The translations under genes were made by a program, and so were the position numbers. From an uncultured Eubacteriales bacterium (GTDB lineage Bacteria; Bacillota; Clostridia; Oscillospirales; Oscillospiraceae), in the NCBI GenBank assembly GCA_900550165.1, contig URQY01000029.1:1-22514 (forward strand): a stretch of 22,514 nucleotides of DNA, written 5' to 3'. Below, one piece after another: positions 1 to 6,986 of this stretch (its first letter is position 1; every line of letters starts with the position of its first letter). The notes under the pieces were generated by a model. That model did no database searches. It was not told where the DNA came from and was given only the letters and a program-made list of their open reading frames with translations.

Positions 1-2360
1 CCCATGGGCGTCACCGTAATGACCATGCCGTCGCCGAACGTCTTGTGATGGATCTGGTCGCCCGAGGCGAGCTGAAGCAGCGGCGCTTTCGGACTTGCCG
101 TGCGCTGCTCGCGGATCTTCTGCGCGGGGCGGGACGTGCGCTGCATAACACCGTCGTAGCGCGCGGCGCCCTGTGCGCGCCCGCCGAAGCCATGCGTGGA
201 ATACGAGCCTTCAAAATCCGTATCGCCAAAGCCGAACGACGGCCCGTTCTGCTCCTGACGGCCGACCCAGTCGGCGTTGTCCGACGGGACCTCCTCCAGA
301 AAGCGGGACGGCAGGCTGACGCTCGTGCGGCCAAAAAGCATACGCTGGCGCGTGCAGGTCAGCGTGAGGCGCTCCTTGGCGCGCGTCATCGCAACATAGC
401 ACAGTCTGCGCTCTTCCTCGACCTCTTCGTCATTGTAGCGTACACGCTCGCCGGGGAAGATTCCCTCCTCCATGCCGACAACATACACGCAGGGAAATTC
501 AAGGCCCTTTGCGCTGTGCATCGTCATCATCGTTACACAGTTGTCGCCTGTCGCGCTGTCAAGGTCGGTATAGAGCGCGATCTCGTTCAAAAAGCCCGAG
601 AGCGTCGCGTCCTCCGGGTCATTTTCAAGGAAAGATGCGATGTTCGACTTGAGTTCCTGCACGTTTTCGAGCCGCCCGCGGCTCTCCATGTCGTTCTTCT
701 CCTGAAGGGCGCGCACATAGCTCGTCTGCTCGCAGACCACATCGTAGAATTCAGAGAGCTCCATCGTCTCCGCCGCCTCCCGCAGCGAATCGATGAGGGC
801 GGCAAAGCGCTCCAGCTTGCCCGCCGCGCTCTTGAGCAGGGCGTACTCCCCCGCCGCACGCAGAACGGAGATTATCGGCACGCCCTGCTCGCCCGCAATG
901 CCCTGCACACGCTCGATGGTCGTATTGCCGATGCCGCGCGGCGGGTTGTTGATGATGCGGCGCAGGCGCAGATCGTCGCTCGGGTTATTGATGACCGCGA
1001 GGTAGGCAAGCATATCCTTGACCTCCGCACGCTCGAAGAACTTTGTTCCTCCCACGACCTGATACGGCACGCCGTTGCGCTTGAACGCATATTCAAGAGC
1101 ATTCGACTGCGCATTCATGCGGTACAAAATGGCGTTATCCTTCCAGTTCCGCCCGCGGTTATAGTCCATCATGATGCTGCTGACGACAAAGTTCGCCTCG
1201 TCCTGCTCGTTGAAGACAGTCTTGATGAGCACTCGGTCGCCCGCGCCCGCGTCGGTCCAGAGGGTCTTTCCCTTTCGCCCCGTATTGTTCTTGATGACGG
1301 CGTTCGCCGCGTCGAGGATGTTCTGCGTCGAGCGGTAGTTCTGCTCAAGGCGGATCGTGCGGCAGCCCCGGTACTCCTTTTCAAAGTTCAGGATGTTCGT
1401 GATGTCCGCGCCGCGGAACTTGTAGATGCTCTGGTCGTCATCGCCGACAACGCAGATGTTGCCCTTCTCCCCCACAAGCTGCTTCATCAGAAGGTATTGC
1501 AGGCGGTTTGTGTCCTGATACTCGTCGATCAGCACATAGCGGAACTTGCGGCGGTAATAGTCGCGTACCTCATCCTCCTGCTGCAGCAGCGTGACCGCGT
1601 GAAGGATGATATCGTCGAAATCGAGCGCATTCGCCTCGGCAAGCCTGCGCACGTAGCGCGTGTAGATCTTGGCGATGGCCTCTCTGCGCCAATCGCCGCT
1701 GTCCTTCCAGCGGCGGGAATAATCCTGATGCGATTCCATCGCGTCTTTCGCGTTTGAAATGGCCGAAAGCACCTCGCGCGGCGTGAGCTTCTTCTCGTCG
1801 ATGTTCAGCTCCTTCAAAATATCCTTGATGACGCGCTTGGAGTCGTCCGTATCATAAATGGTAAAGTCGCGCGAAAAGCCGAGGCGGTCGATATCGCGGC
1901 GCAGGATGCGCACGCAGGCGGAGTGGAACGTCATCGCCCATACGCTCTCCGCCCCCTGGATGCCGAAAGCGGACAGGCGTTCGCGCAGCTCGTTTGCCGC
2001 CTTGTTCGTAAACGTCACCGCCAGCACCGACCACGGCGCGGCGGGGTCAAGACGGCAGAGACGCACCATGCGGCTGCGCTCCTCCGCCGTCGGCTGCTCG
2101 GGGTAGCCTTCGAGAAACGCAAGGTCATCCTCCGTCGCCCAGGACGGCACCTCCGAGCTGTCGCTTCCCCGCCCGTAGGTCAAAAGGTTTGCGACACGGT
2201 TGATGAGCACCGTCGTTTTGCCGCTGCCCGCGCCTGCGAGCAGCAGCAGCGCGCCCTCGGTCGTCAGCACGCCGCGGCGCTGCTCGGGGTTCATTTTTGC
2301 AAAATCCCGCGCGATGGCCGCTCTGCGGGCGGCGGCATAGCGGGCGTTAAAATCACTCAT
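1..2360 (-). CDS. pcrA: ATP-dependent DNA helicase PcrA/UvrD (C-terminal end cut off by window edge)
   Basis: Superfamily 1 3'-5' DNA helicase used in repair, replication restart and removal of recombinase from DNA. 786 codons are visible from ATG at 2360. Seen in order: Q-motif MNPEQRRGV (about 23-31), Walker A AGAGSGKTT (42-50), TFTNKAANELRER (motif Ia), DEYQDT Walker B (about 275), VVGDDDQSIYKFRGA (motif III), QNYRS, and the C-terminal motifs TMHSAKGLEF and VAMTRAKERL. The last visible part, GDQIHHKTFGDGMV, resembles the PcrA C-terminal Tudor-like domain, so only a few tens of residues should be missing. The gene is divergent from the SOS-type operon at 2532, with its own promoter at 2392-2420. 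No stop codon lies in the window. The family call is firm; PcrA rather than another UvrD paralogue rests on the C-terminal domain and Firmicutes context. Confidence 0.95.
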   Translation of the reverse strand, partial: MSDFNARYAAARRAAIARDFAKMNPEQRRGVLTTEGALLLLAGAGSGKTTVLINRVANLLTYGRGSDSSEVPSWATEDDLAFLEGYPEQPTAEERSRMVRLCRLDPAAPWSVLAVTFTNKAANELRERLSAFGIQGAESVWAMTFHSACVRILRRDIDRLGFSRDFTIYDTDDSKRVIKDILKELNIDEKKLTPREVLSAISNAKDAMESHQDYSRRWKDSGDWRREAIAKIYTRYVRRLAEANALDFDDIILHAVTLLQQEDEVRDYYRRKFRYVLIDEYQDTNRLQYLLMKQLVGEKGNICVVGDDDQSIYKFRGADITNILNFEKEYRGCRTIRLEQNYRSTQNILDAANAVIKNNTGRKGKTLWTDAGAGDRVLIKTVFNEQDEANFVVSSIMMDYNRGRNWKDNAILYRMNAQSNALEYAFKRNGVPYQVVGGTKFFERAEVKDMLAYLAVINNPSDDLRLRRIINNPPRGIGNTTIERVQGIAGEQGVPIISVLRAAGEYALLKSAAGKLERFAALIDSLREAAETMELSEFYDVVCEQTSYVRALQEKNDMESRGRLENVQELKSNIASFLENDPEDATLSGFLNEIALYTDLDSATGDNCVTMMTMHSAKGLEFPCVYVVGMEEGIFPGERVRYNDEEVEEERRLCYVAMTRAKERLTLTCTRQRMLFGRTSVSLPSRFLEEVPSDNADWVGRQEQNGPSFGFGDTDFEGSYSTHGFGGRAQGAARYDGVMQRTSRPAQKIREQRTASPKAPLLQLASGDQIHHKTFGDGMVITVTPM

Positions 2361-2391
2361 ATGCTCTGTTTCCCTTTCCTGAACTTTCCAC

Positions 2392-2420
2392 ATCTTACCC
2401 TTTTTTTCCTTTCCGGTCAA
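2392..2420 (-). promoter_or_regulatory. Probable sigma-A promoter of pcrA
   Basis: On the minus strand TTGACC (2420-2415) and TAAGAT (2397-2392) are separated by exactly 17 bp, about 32 bp ahead of the pcrA start. A degenerate LexA-like site (CGAAC-N4-AGTCG, 2451-2438) lies just upstream of the -35, so weak SOS influence on pcrA is possible but not shown. Confidence 0.6.
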
Positions 2421-2460
2421 CTGCCTTCGGCAAAAATCGACTTTTTGTTCGATTTTTTAG

Positions 2461-2489
2461 TTGACAAGAACGAATGTTCGATTTATAAT
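2461..2489 (+). promoter_or_regulatory. Consensus sigma-A promoter of the SOS-type operon
   Basis: TTGACA (2461-2466) and TATAAT (2484-2489) are both perfect consensus hexamers with a 17-bp spacer. Such a strong promoter would be expected to need tight repression, which the two overlapping LexA boxes could provide. The start of transcription would fall near 2496, inside the second LexA box, leaving a 5' leader of about 35 nt before the first ATG. Confidence 0.88.
2467..2480. promoter_or_regulatory. LexA (SOS) box 1, between -35 and -10
   Basis: AGAAC-GAAT-GTTCG fits the Firmicutes LexA consensus CGAAC-N4-GTTCG at 9 of 10 fixed positions. It fills most of the promoter spacer, so bound LexA would block RNA polymerase directly. 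Confidence 0.87.
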
Positions 2490-2495
2490 TTTACT

Positions 2496-2509
2496 CGAAC
2501 AAAAGTTCT
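2496..2509. promoter_or_regulatory. LexA (SOS) box 2, just downstream of the -10
   Basis: CGAAC-AAAA-GTTCT fits the Firmicutes consensus at 9 of 10 fixed positions. Its centre is 29 bp from that of box 1, close to three helical turns, so two LexA dimers could sit on one face of the DNA. Confidence 0.87.
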
Positions 2510-2531
2510 AACCGCAAGGAGGATGTTCCAA

Positions 2532-2654
2532 ATGGCCGCTTCTACTTTCATCTTCGTTCTCATCGGCGTCAGCGTTGTCACCACCAAGGTGATGGACCTG
2601 CTGTTTCTGCTCGACCAGCCGTCCAAGCGCCGTAAGGCAAGATATGCCCGCTGA
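2532..2654 (+). CDS. 40-aa SOS-controlled single-span membrane peptide, unknown function
   Basis: A 40-codon gene opens the LexA-controlled operon. AAGGAGG (2516-2522) lies 9 nt before the ATG, so translation should be strong. The peptide begins MAASTFIFVLIGVSVVTTK, has a hydrophobic stretch over about residues 5-28 and ends in a very basic tail (KRRKARYAR), predicting an inner-membrane span with a cytoplasmic C-terminus. Its stop is 5 nt before the radical-SAM gene, which has no good ribosome binding site of its own, so the two are probably coupled. I recognise no family. By position and build it is analogous to SOS-induced small membrane proteins that halt division (YneA in Bacillus, SidA in Caulobacter), but no sequence similarity is claimed. 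A leader peptide serving only translation of the next gene is the main alternative. Confidence 0.75.
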   Translation: MAASTFIFVLIGVSVVTTKVMDLLFLLDQPSKRRKARYAR

Positions 2655-2659
2655 GCAAA

Positions 2660-3928
2660 ATGGAGCTGCTCGATAAGCTCACCATTCTGGCCGACGCTGC
2701 AAAATACGACGCCGCCTGTACCTCAAGCGGCGCAAAGCGCGGCTATCAGGAGGGGAAGATCGGCTGCACATCGTCCTCCGTTGCCGGCTGCTGCCACACG
2801 TTTTCGGCGGACGGCCGCTGCGTGACGCTTTTGAAGGTCCTGCTCTCGAACGACTGCTGCTACAACTGCAAATACTGCGTCAACCGCTGCACGAACGACA
2901 CCCCGCGCGCGACCTTCACGCCCGAGGAACTGGCGGAGCTGACCATCCAGTTCTATCGCCGCAACTATATCGAGGGGCTGTTTCTCTCCTCCGGCGTGCT
3001 GCACTCGCCGGATTACACAACGGAGCTGATGATCCGCGCGCTGTCGATCCTGCGCAATGAATATCGCTTCAACGGCTACATCCACGCCAAGGCCATCCCC
3101 GGCACGTCGCCGGAGCTGGTGGAGCAGCTCGGGTTTCTCGCCGACCGCCTGAGCGTGAACATCGAACTGCCGAGCGAGGCAGGGCTCAGGCTGCTCGCCC
3201 CCAACAAGACAAAGCAGTCCATCCTGCGCCCAATGACACAGATCCGCGACCGCGCGAAGCAAAGCCGGCAGGAGCTCGTTCAATACCGGCACGCGCCGCG
3301 CTTCGCCCCCGCGGGGCAGAGCACGCAGCTCATCGTCGGCGCGACGAAGGAGAGCGACCTGCACATTCTGAATCTCACGCAGGCGCTTTACGATTCCTAT
3401 AAGCTAAAACGCGTGTTCTACTCCGCCTATGTGCCGGTGGTCGAGAACACGCTTCTCCCCTCTCTCGACACCAAGCCCCCGCTGCTGCGCGAGCATCGGC
3501 TCTATCAGGCCGACTGGCTGCTGCGGTTTTACGGCTTTCGCGCAAGCGAGCTGCTCGACGACAGCGCACCGGACTTTGACCCGCAGCTTGACCCCAAGTG
3601 CTGCTGGGCACTGCGTCATCCCGAGTTCTTCCCTGTCGAGGTCAACCGCGCTGATTACGAAGCGCTGCTGCGCGTGCCGGGGATTGGCGTTGTGAGCGCC
3701 AGGCGCATTCTGCTCGCGCGCCGCTCGGGTTCGCTGCGCGCGGAGGATCTCAAAAAGCTCGGCGTCGTGATGAAGCGCGCGCAGTATTTCCTCTCCTGCG
3801 GCGGGCGCTGTGCTGCACCGCTCAGGCTGTCGCAGGAGGGCATTTTGCAAAACCTGGTCGCGGTCGAGCGCCGCGCACTGCCGCAGGCAGAGGCCGAGCA
3901 GCTATCGCTTTTTGATCAGGTCGGCTGA
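2660..3928 (+). CDS. Radical SAM protein, putative DNA modification/repair (rSAM_link_UDG type)
   Basis: 422 aa, matching what I recall of TIGR03916: a radical SAM half followed by a helix-hairpin-helix. The canonical cluster motif CX3CX2C is C66, C70, C73 in DCCYNCKYC. Extra cysteines (C20, C36, C44, C45, C54, C77) crowd the N-terminus. The HhH motif VPGIGVVSARRILLARR (about 338-354) predicts DNA binding. The protein ends EQLSLFDQVG, where QLSLF (414-418) matches the bacterial sliding-clamp binding pentapeptide. The N-terminus MELLDKLTILADAAKYD fits the family, so the ATG 5 nt after the upstream stop is preferred. Members co-occur with the DUF4130/uracil-DNA-glycosylase-like partner, as here. 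LexA boxes ahead of the operon support a repair role. The substrate is unknown. Confidence 0.9.
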   Translation: MELLDKLTILADAAKYDAACTSSGAKRGYQEGKIGCTSSSVAGCCHTFSADGRCVTLLKVLLSNDCCYNCKYCVNRCTNDTPRATFTPEELAELTIQFYRRNYIEGLFLSSGVLHSPDYTTELMIRALSILRNEYRFNGYIHAKAIPGTSPELVEQLGFLADRLSVNIELPSEAGLRLLAPNKTKQSILRPMTQIRDRAKQSRQELVQYRHAPRFAPAGQSTQLIVGATKESDLHILNLTQALYDSYKLKRVFYSAYVPVVENTLLPSLDTKPPLLREHRLYQADWLLRFYGFRASELLDDSAPDFDPQLDPKCCWALRHPEFFPVEVNRADYEALLRVPGIGVVSARRILLARRSGSLRAEDLKKLGVVMKRAQYFLSCGGRCAAPLRLSQEGILQNLVAVERRALPQAEAEQLSLFDQVG

Positions 3929-3941
3929 ACGGAGGCACCCC

Positions 3942-4811
3942 ATGGCATGGCGCGAGATCATCTATGAATACGACGGCAGCTTTGAAGGGCTCCTCTGCTG
4001 CGTGTTCGAAAGCTACACGCAAAAAGAACGCCCCACCGCGATCCTGCGCGATGGGGACGATGAGCCTTCGCTTTTTGCAATTCGCGCAGTTGCGACCGAC
4101 CGCGCCCACGCCCGCCGCATCTATCGCAGCCTTTTTCAGAGGAGCCCCGAGGTCGGCCCTTTCCTGCGCCGCGCGTTCCTCACCTGTATGCCCGATAAGG
4201 AGATGGCCATTTACCGTTTCATCGTCAAATTCTACCGTGAGGGCGCGCCGCTGCTCTCGCGTCTCAGCGACGACAGCTACCTTCCGCTGCTCAAGGCCGT
4301 GCGACTGCTCTCGGGCGAGGTCGAGCAATTTCGCGGCTTTACCCGCTTTTCCGACTTTGACGGCGTGCTCGGCGCGGAAATCGAGCCGAAAAACCGTGTG
4401 CTCCCCATGCTGCGCCGTCACTTCTGCGAGCGCTACCACAACGAGACGTTTTTTCTCTACGACCGCACACACCGCGAAGCGCTGCTCTACAGCGGCGGCG
4501 TGTCGCGCATCGTGCCGCTCGAGCACTTTGAAATGGCGCCGCCAGATGAAGAGGAGGCCGGTTATCGCCGTCTTTGGCGCCGCTTTTACGACACCGTTGC
4601 CATCGAAGCGCGCAGAAACGAAAAGCTGCGCATGACGCATATGCCCAAGCGCTACTGGGGCACGATGACAGAATTTCAGGACGAGGACTTTTTCAGGGCT
4701 CGTCCGCAAGCAACGCCCTCAACTTCTCGAGCGCCCGCCGTTCCAGACGCGATACCTGCACCTGCGACACCCCCAGAAGGCGCGCCGTCTGCTCCTGCGT
4801 CAGTCCCTTGA
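3942..4811 (+). CDS. DUF4130 / TIGR03915-type probable DNA metabolism protein, with an overprinted C-terminal tail
   Basis: 289 aa, starting at an ATG 7 nt after GGAGG (3931-3935), 13 nt behind the radical SAM gene. An in-frame longer reading from 3810 lies inside the upstream gene and is not used. The N-terminus YEYDGSFEGLLCCVFESY and the late block MPKRYWGTMTEF are hallmarks, as I remember them, of the partner family that sits beside or fuses to rSAM_link_UDG proteins; some fusions carry a uracil-DNA glycosylase domain, which is absent here. From about residue 250 the protein becomes a Pro/Ala-rich tail encoded antisense to the end of sigF, with a 119-bp overlap. Family members usually end near the MTEF block, so the tail probably arose by loss of a stop codon. 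Likely acts with the radical SAM protein on DNA. Confidence 0.85.
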   Translation: MAWREIIYEYDGSFEGLLCCVFESYTQKERPTAILRDGDDEPSLFAIRAVATDRAHARRIYRSLFQRSPEVGPFLRRAFLTCMPDKEMAIYRFIVKFYREGAPLLSRLSDDSYLPLLKAVRLLSGEVEQFRGFTRFSDFDGVLGAEIEPKNRVLPMLRRHFCERYHNETFFLYDRTHREALLYSGGVSRIVPLEHFEMAPPDEEEAGYRRLWRRFYDTVAIEARRNEKLRMTHMPKRYWGTMTEFQDEDFFRARPQATPSTSRAPAVPDAIPAPATPPEGAPSAPASVP

Positions 4812-5403
4812 AAAAGCGCAGCAAAATCGTCATCCTCTCGCGCTCGGGCAGCACCTCTATCGCCTCCCGCAGCGCGATTTTTTCGACCAGACTCTCTTCG
4901 GGCGACTCGCTGCCGAGCATTCCCTCGAGCGTCAGCCCGTCCCCCGTTTCCCGCTGCAGGCTCTCCGGCTCGGCGACCGCCAGCTCGCACTGCGCGATTT
5001 CCTCGGGGCGCAGCCCCGTCTCCTCGGAAAGCTCTGAGAGCACCGGCTCCCGTCCGAGCGTGTTTTTGAGCTTTTCGCGCGCGGCGAAGATCGTCGCCGC
5101 CTGCTCGCGGATGCCGCGGCTGACCTTGATCGCGCCGTCATCACGCAGAAAGCGTCGGATCTCTCCGGCGATCTTTGGCACGGCATAGGTCGAAAACTGC
5201 GTTCCGAATGTCAGGTCAAACCCCTTTACCGCTTTGATGAATCCAAGGCATCCAAGCTGATACAGGTCATCCGGCTCCACGCCGCGTCCGTAGTAGCGGC
5301 GCACGATGCTCCAGATGAGGCCGCTGTTGTCGCGCAGCATTTGCTCGCAGGCCTGCTCGTCGCCCTGCACCGCGGCCTCCAGCAGCTCCGCTGTGCCGTT
5401 CAT
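4693..5403 (-). CDS. sigF: RNA polymerase sigma-F, forespore-specific early sporulation sigma factor
   Basis: 236 aa; third gene of the spoIIA operon. Region 2 is clear (GVEPDDLYQLGCLGFIKAVK, 41-60; FSTYAVPKIAGEIRRFLRDD), and the C-terminal helix-turn-helix of region 4.2 is seen in LTQEQTARLLGVSQVQVSRL. The start is the ATG overlapping the spoIIAB stop as ATGA (5403-5400), implying translational coupling and balanced amounts of sigma and anti-sigma. An upstream in-frame extension to 5586 lies wholly within spoIIAB and is not used. In the family, sigma-F is held by SpoIIAB and released in the forespore by dephosphorylated SpoIIAA. The last 119 bp overlap the convergent DUF4130 gene, and I see no terminator between them. 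Confidence 0.96.
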   Translation of the reverse strand: MNGTAELLEAAVQGDEQACEQMLRDNSGLIWSIVRRYYGRGVEPDDLYQLGCLGFIKAVKGFDLTFGTQFSTYAVPKIAGEIRRFLRDDGAIKVSRGIREQAATIFAAREKLKNTLGREPVLSELSEETGLRPEEIAQCELAVAEPESLQRETGDGLTLEGMLGSESPEESLVEKIALREAIEVLPERERMTILLRFFKGLTQEQTARLLGVSQVQVSRLERRALEKLRALLADEP

Positions 5404-5846
5404 CGGCGTGCCGTGCGCAGCGCGATCCTGCGCTTCATCGTCACGGCCGTCCCCTTGCCGTTTTTCGACCGGACCGTCAGCGCATCCATAAAGCTCTCCA
5501 TGATCGTAAAGCCCATGCCGCTGCGCTCTTCTCCGCCGGTCGTGAAAAGCGGCTCGCGCGCCTTTTCGACGTCCGCGATCCCGCATCCCCAGTCGCGCAC
5601 GGTGATCTCGAGCACGTTGCCGTCGAAAATGCTCGCGCGCAGCGCGATCTTTCCGATCTCCTGCGGATAGGCGTGCACGATGGCGTTCGTCACCGCCTCA
5701 CTCACGGCAGTCTTGATATCGCCGAGCTCGTCGAGCGTCGGGTCGAGCTGGGCGGCAAACGCCGCGACCGCGGCGCGCGCCAGCCCCTCGTTGACGCTGC
5801 GGCTCGGAAATTCGATGGCTATGTAGTTATTCGGTTTTACCTTCAT
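5400..5846 (-). CDS. spoIIAB: Anti-sigma-F factor / serine kinase SpoIIAB
   Basis: 148 aa, the usual family length. GHKL-type ATPase motifs are visible: N-box SEAVTNAIVHAY (49-60), G1 RDWGCGI (84-90) and G2 ERSGMGFTIMESFMD (107-121). GGAAGGAG lies 8 nt upstream of the chosen ATG at 5846. Longer in-frame starts fall inside spoIIAA. The protein binds sigma-F with ATP and phosphorylates SpoIIAA on serine. Its start overlaps the spoIIAA end by 20 nt, and its stop overlaps the sigF ATG as ATGA. Confidence 0.97.
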   Translation of the reverse strand: MKVKPNNYIAIEFPSRSVNEGLARAAVAAFAAQLDPTLDELGDIKTAVSEAVTNAIVHAYPQEIGKIALRASIFDGNVLEITVRDWGCGIADVEKAREPLFTTGGEERSGMGFTIMESFMDALTVRSKNGKGTAVTMKRRIALRTARR

Positions 5847-6165
5847 CGCTCTTTTCTCCTTCCTCAAGCGGGATGATGCGGAAAATGCCCGCTGTGTCGA
5901 ACACACGCTTTGCCTGCGGCGGAACGCGCCGCAGCGCTGCGCCGCCGCCGAGCGCCCGCATCCGCTTCTGTGCGCGCATCACGACCGCGATCCCCGACGA
6001 ATCCATAAAGCTCACGCCCGAAAAGTCCAGTATCAGCTTGAGCGGCAGCGCAGCGTCCAGCGCCAGCTCCATGCGCTGCATCACGTTCTTTGCCCCGTGA
6101 TGGTCAAGCTCGCCGCGCAGCGTGAGCGTCAGCTCGCGGCCCGTCTCTTTGGAAATGATCTCCAT
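5827..6165 (-). CDS. spoIIAA: Anti-anti-sigma factor SpoIIAA (STAS domain)
   Basis: 112 aa STAS-domain protein. The phosphorylation loop reads VSFMDSSGIAVV (51-62); by comparison with Bacillus SpoIIAA the second serine (S57) is the expected phosphosite. The ATG at 6165 follows AAGGGAG and opens the spoIIA operon. In its unphosphorylated form, made by the SpoIIE phosphatase, it displaces sigma-F from SpoIIAB. I looked for a sigma-H promoter (AGGAWW...GAAT) upstream and found no convincing match; a TATACT hexamer near 6220 is the only -10-like element seen. Confidence 0.96.
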   Translation of the reverse strand: MEIISKETGRELTLTLRGELDHHGAKNVMQRMELALDAALPLKLILDFSGVSFMDSSGIAVVMRAQKRMRALGGGAALRRVPPQAKRVFDTAGIFRIIPLEEGEKSDEGKTE

Positions 6166-6284
6166 TGCTTTCTCCCTTCTTCGCCTTCTCAAAGGCACTG
6201 CAAGGTGCTTGATGCGAGTATAGCCTGTCCGCCCGCGTATTTTTTGTCGCTCCCTGTCGTCGGCCGCGCTTTATTTCTCCCCGC

Positions 6285-6313
6285 TTGCTTTTTTTCCGCT
6301 CATCCGTTATCAT
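6285..6313 (+). promoter_or_regulatory. Probable sigma-A promoter of the PPOX gene
   Basis: TTGCTT (6285-6290), 17-bp spacer, TATCAT (6308-6313), 25 bp ahead of the ATG. This lies in the spacer divergent to spoIIAA. Confidence 0.55.
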
Positions 6314-6338
6314 GTAAAAAAACAAGGAGGGCCGGCCT

Positions 6339-6818
6339 ATGCGAAGAAACGACCGTGAGATCACCGATTTGAACGAAATTCTATCGATCATCAACGACTG
6401 TAAAGTAATTCACCTCGCTATGATAGATGCCGGTGAGCCTTACCTTCTGCCGCTGAATTTCGGCTATGCTTGCGAAAACGGCGTGTTTTCCTTCTTTTGC
6501 CACAGCGCCCGCGAGGGCCGCAAGCTCGATATTCTGCGCAAAAATCCGACGGTCGCCTTTGAAATGGACTGCCGCGGCGCGCTCGACGAGCAGGACGCCG
6601 CCTGTCGGTGCGGCTACTATTTCGCCTCCGTCACCGGCGTCGGCCATGTCGAATTCTTAGACGGCGCGGAAAAGCTCGCCGCGCTGACTGCCCTTATGCG
6701 CCACATGGCCGGGCGCGAGGATCCGTTTACCGAAGAGCAGGCCCGTGCGGTCGAGGTCTTCGCCGTTCGCGCCGACAAGCTCAGCGCCAAGGCAAAGGTG
6801 CCTCACGGCGCGCAGTGA
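6339..6818 (+). CDS. Pyridoxamine 5'-phosphate oxidase (PPOX)-family flavin-binding protein, NimA-like
   Basis: 159 aa. The opening MRRNDREITDLNEILSIIND, the strand LPLNFGYACENGVFSFFCHS, the segment GRKLDILRKNPTVAFEMD and the later SVTGVGHVEFLDG are typical of the small split-barrel PPOX proteins that bind FMN and include 5-nitroimidazole-reductase-like members. AAGGAGG (6324-6330) precedes the ATG by 8 nt. It is a single-gene unit with its own promoter and a hairpin terminator at 6944-6981. Substrate and any nitroimidazole resistance role cannot be read from sequence. Confidence 0.87.
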   Translation: MRRNDREITDLNEILSIINDCKVIHLAMIDAGEPYLLPLNFGYACENGVFSFFCHSAREGRKLDILRKNPTVAFEMDCRGALDEQDAACRCGYYFASVTGVGHVEFLDGAEKLAALTALMRHMAGREDPFTEEQARAVEVFAVRADKLSAKAKVPHGAQ

Positions 6819-6943
6819 ATCCGACGATCGACCTCCTCCGCCGGTGTAAGGAACGTGTCTTCACCGATTTTTTTATCGTCAGCGCGGCAAGGGTCAAGCC
6901 TTGTGCCCCGAAATGACCGCCGCCTCGCTAAAAATGGAAATCG

Positions 6944-6981
6944 CCGCTGCGCAAATAATTTGCACAGCGGTGCTTTCTTTT
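6944..6981 (+). terminator. Intrinsic terminator between the PPOX and GNAT genes
   Basis: CCGCTGCGCAAAT pairs with ATTTGCACAGCGG (13 bp, one mismatch) followed by TGCTTTCTTTT. The genes converge here, so it may also serve the minus strand, though the T-tract there is poor. Confidence 0.75.
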
Positions 6982-6986
6982 CAGTT

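Noticed and set aside
45..1757. 570-codon open frame on the plus strand
   Set aside because: Lies opposite the pcrA gene, whose motifs are all intact; composition is the Arg/Ala/Val-rich kind produced by antisense of GC-rich genes.
6166..6284. Sigma-H promoter upstream of spoIIAA
   Set aside because: Expected from known spoIIA regulation, but no AGGAWW-N(11-13)-GAAT match was found; not annotated.
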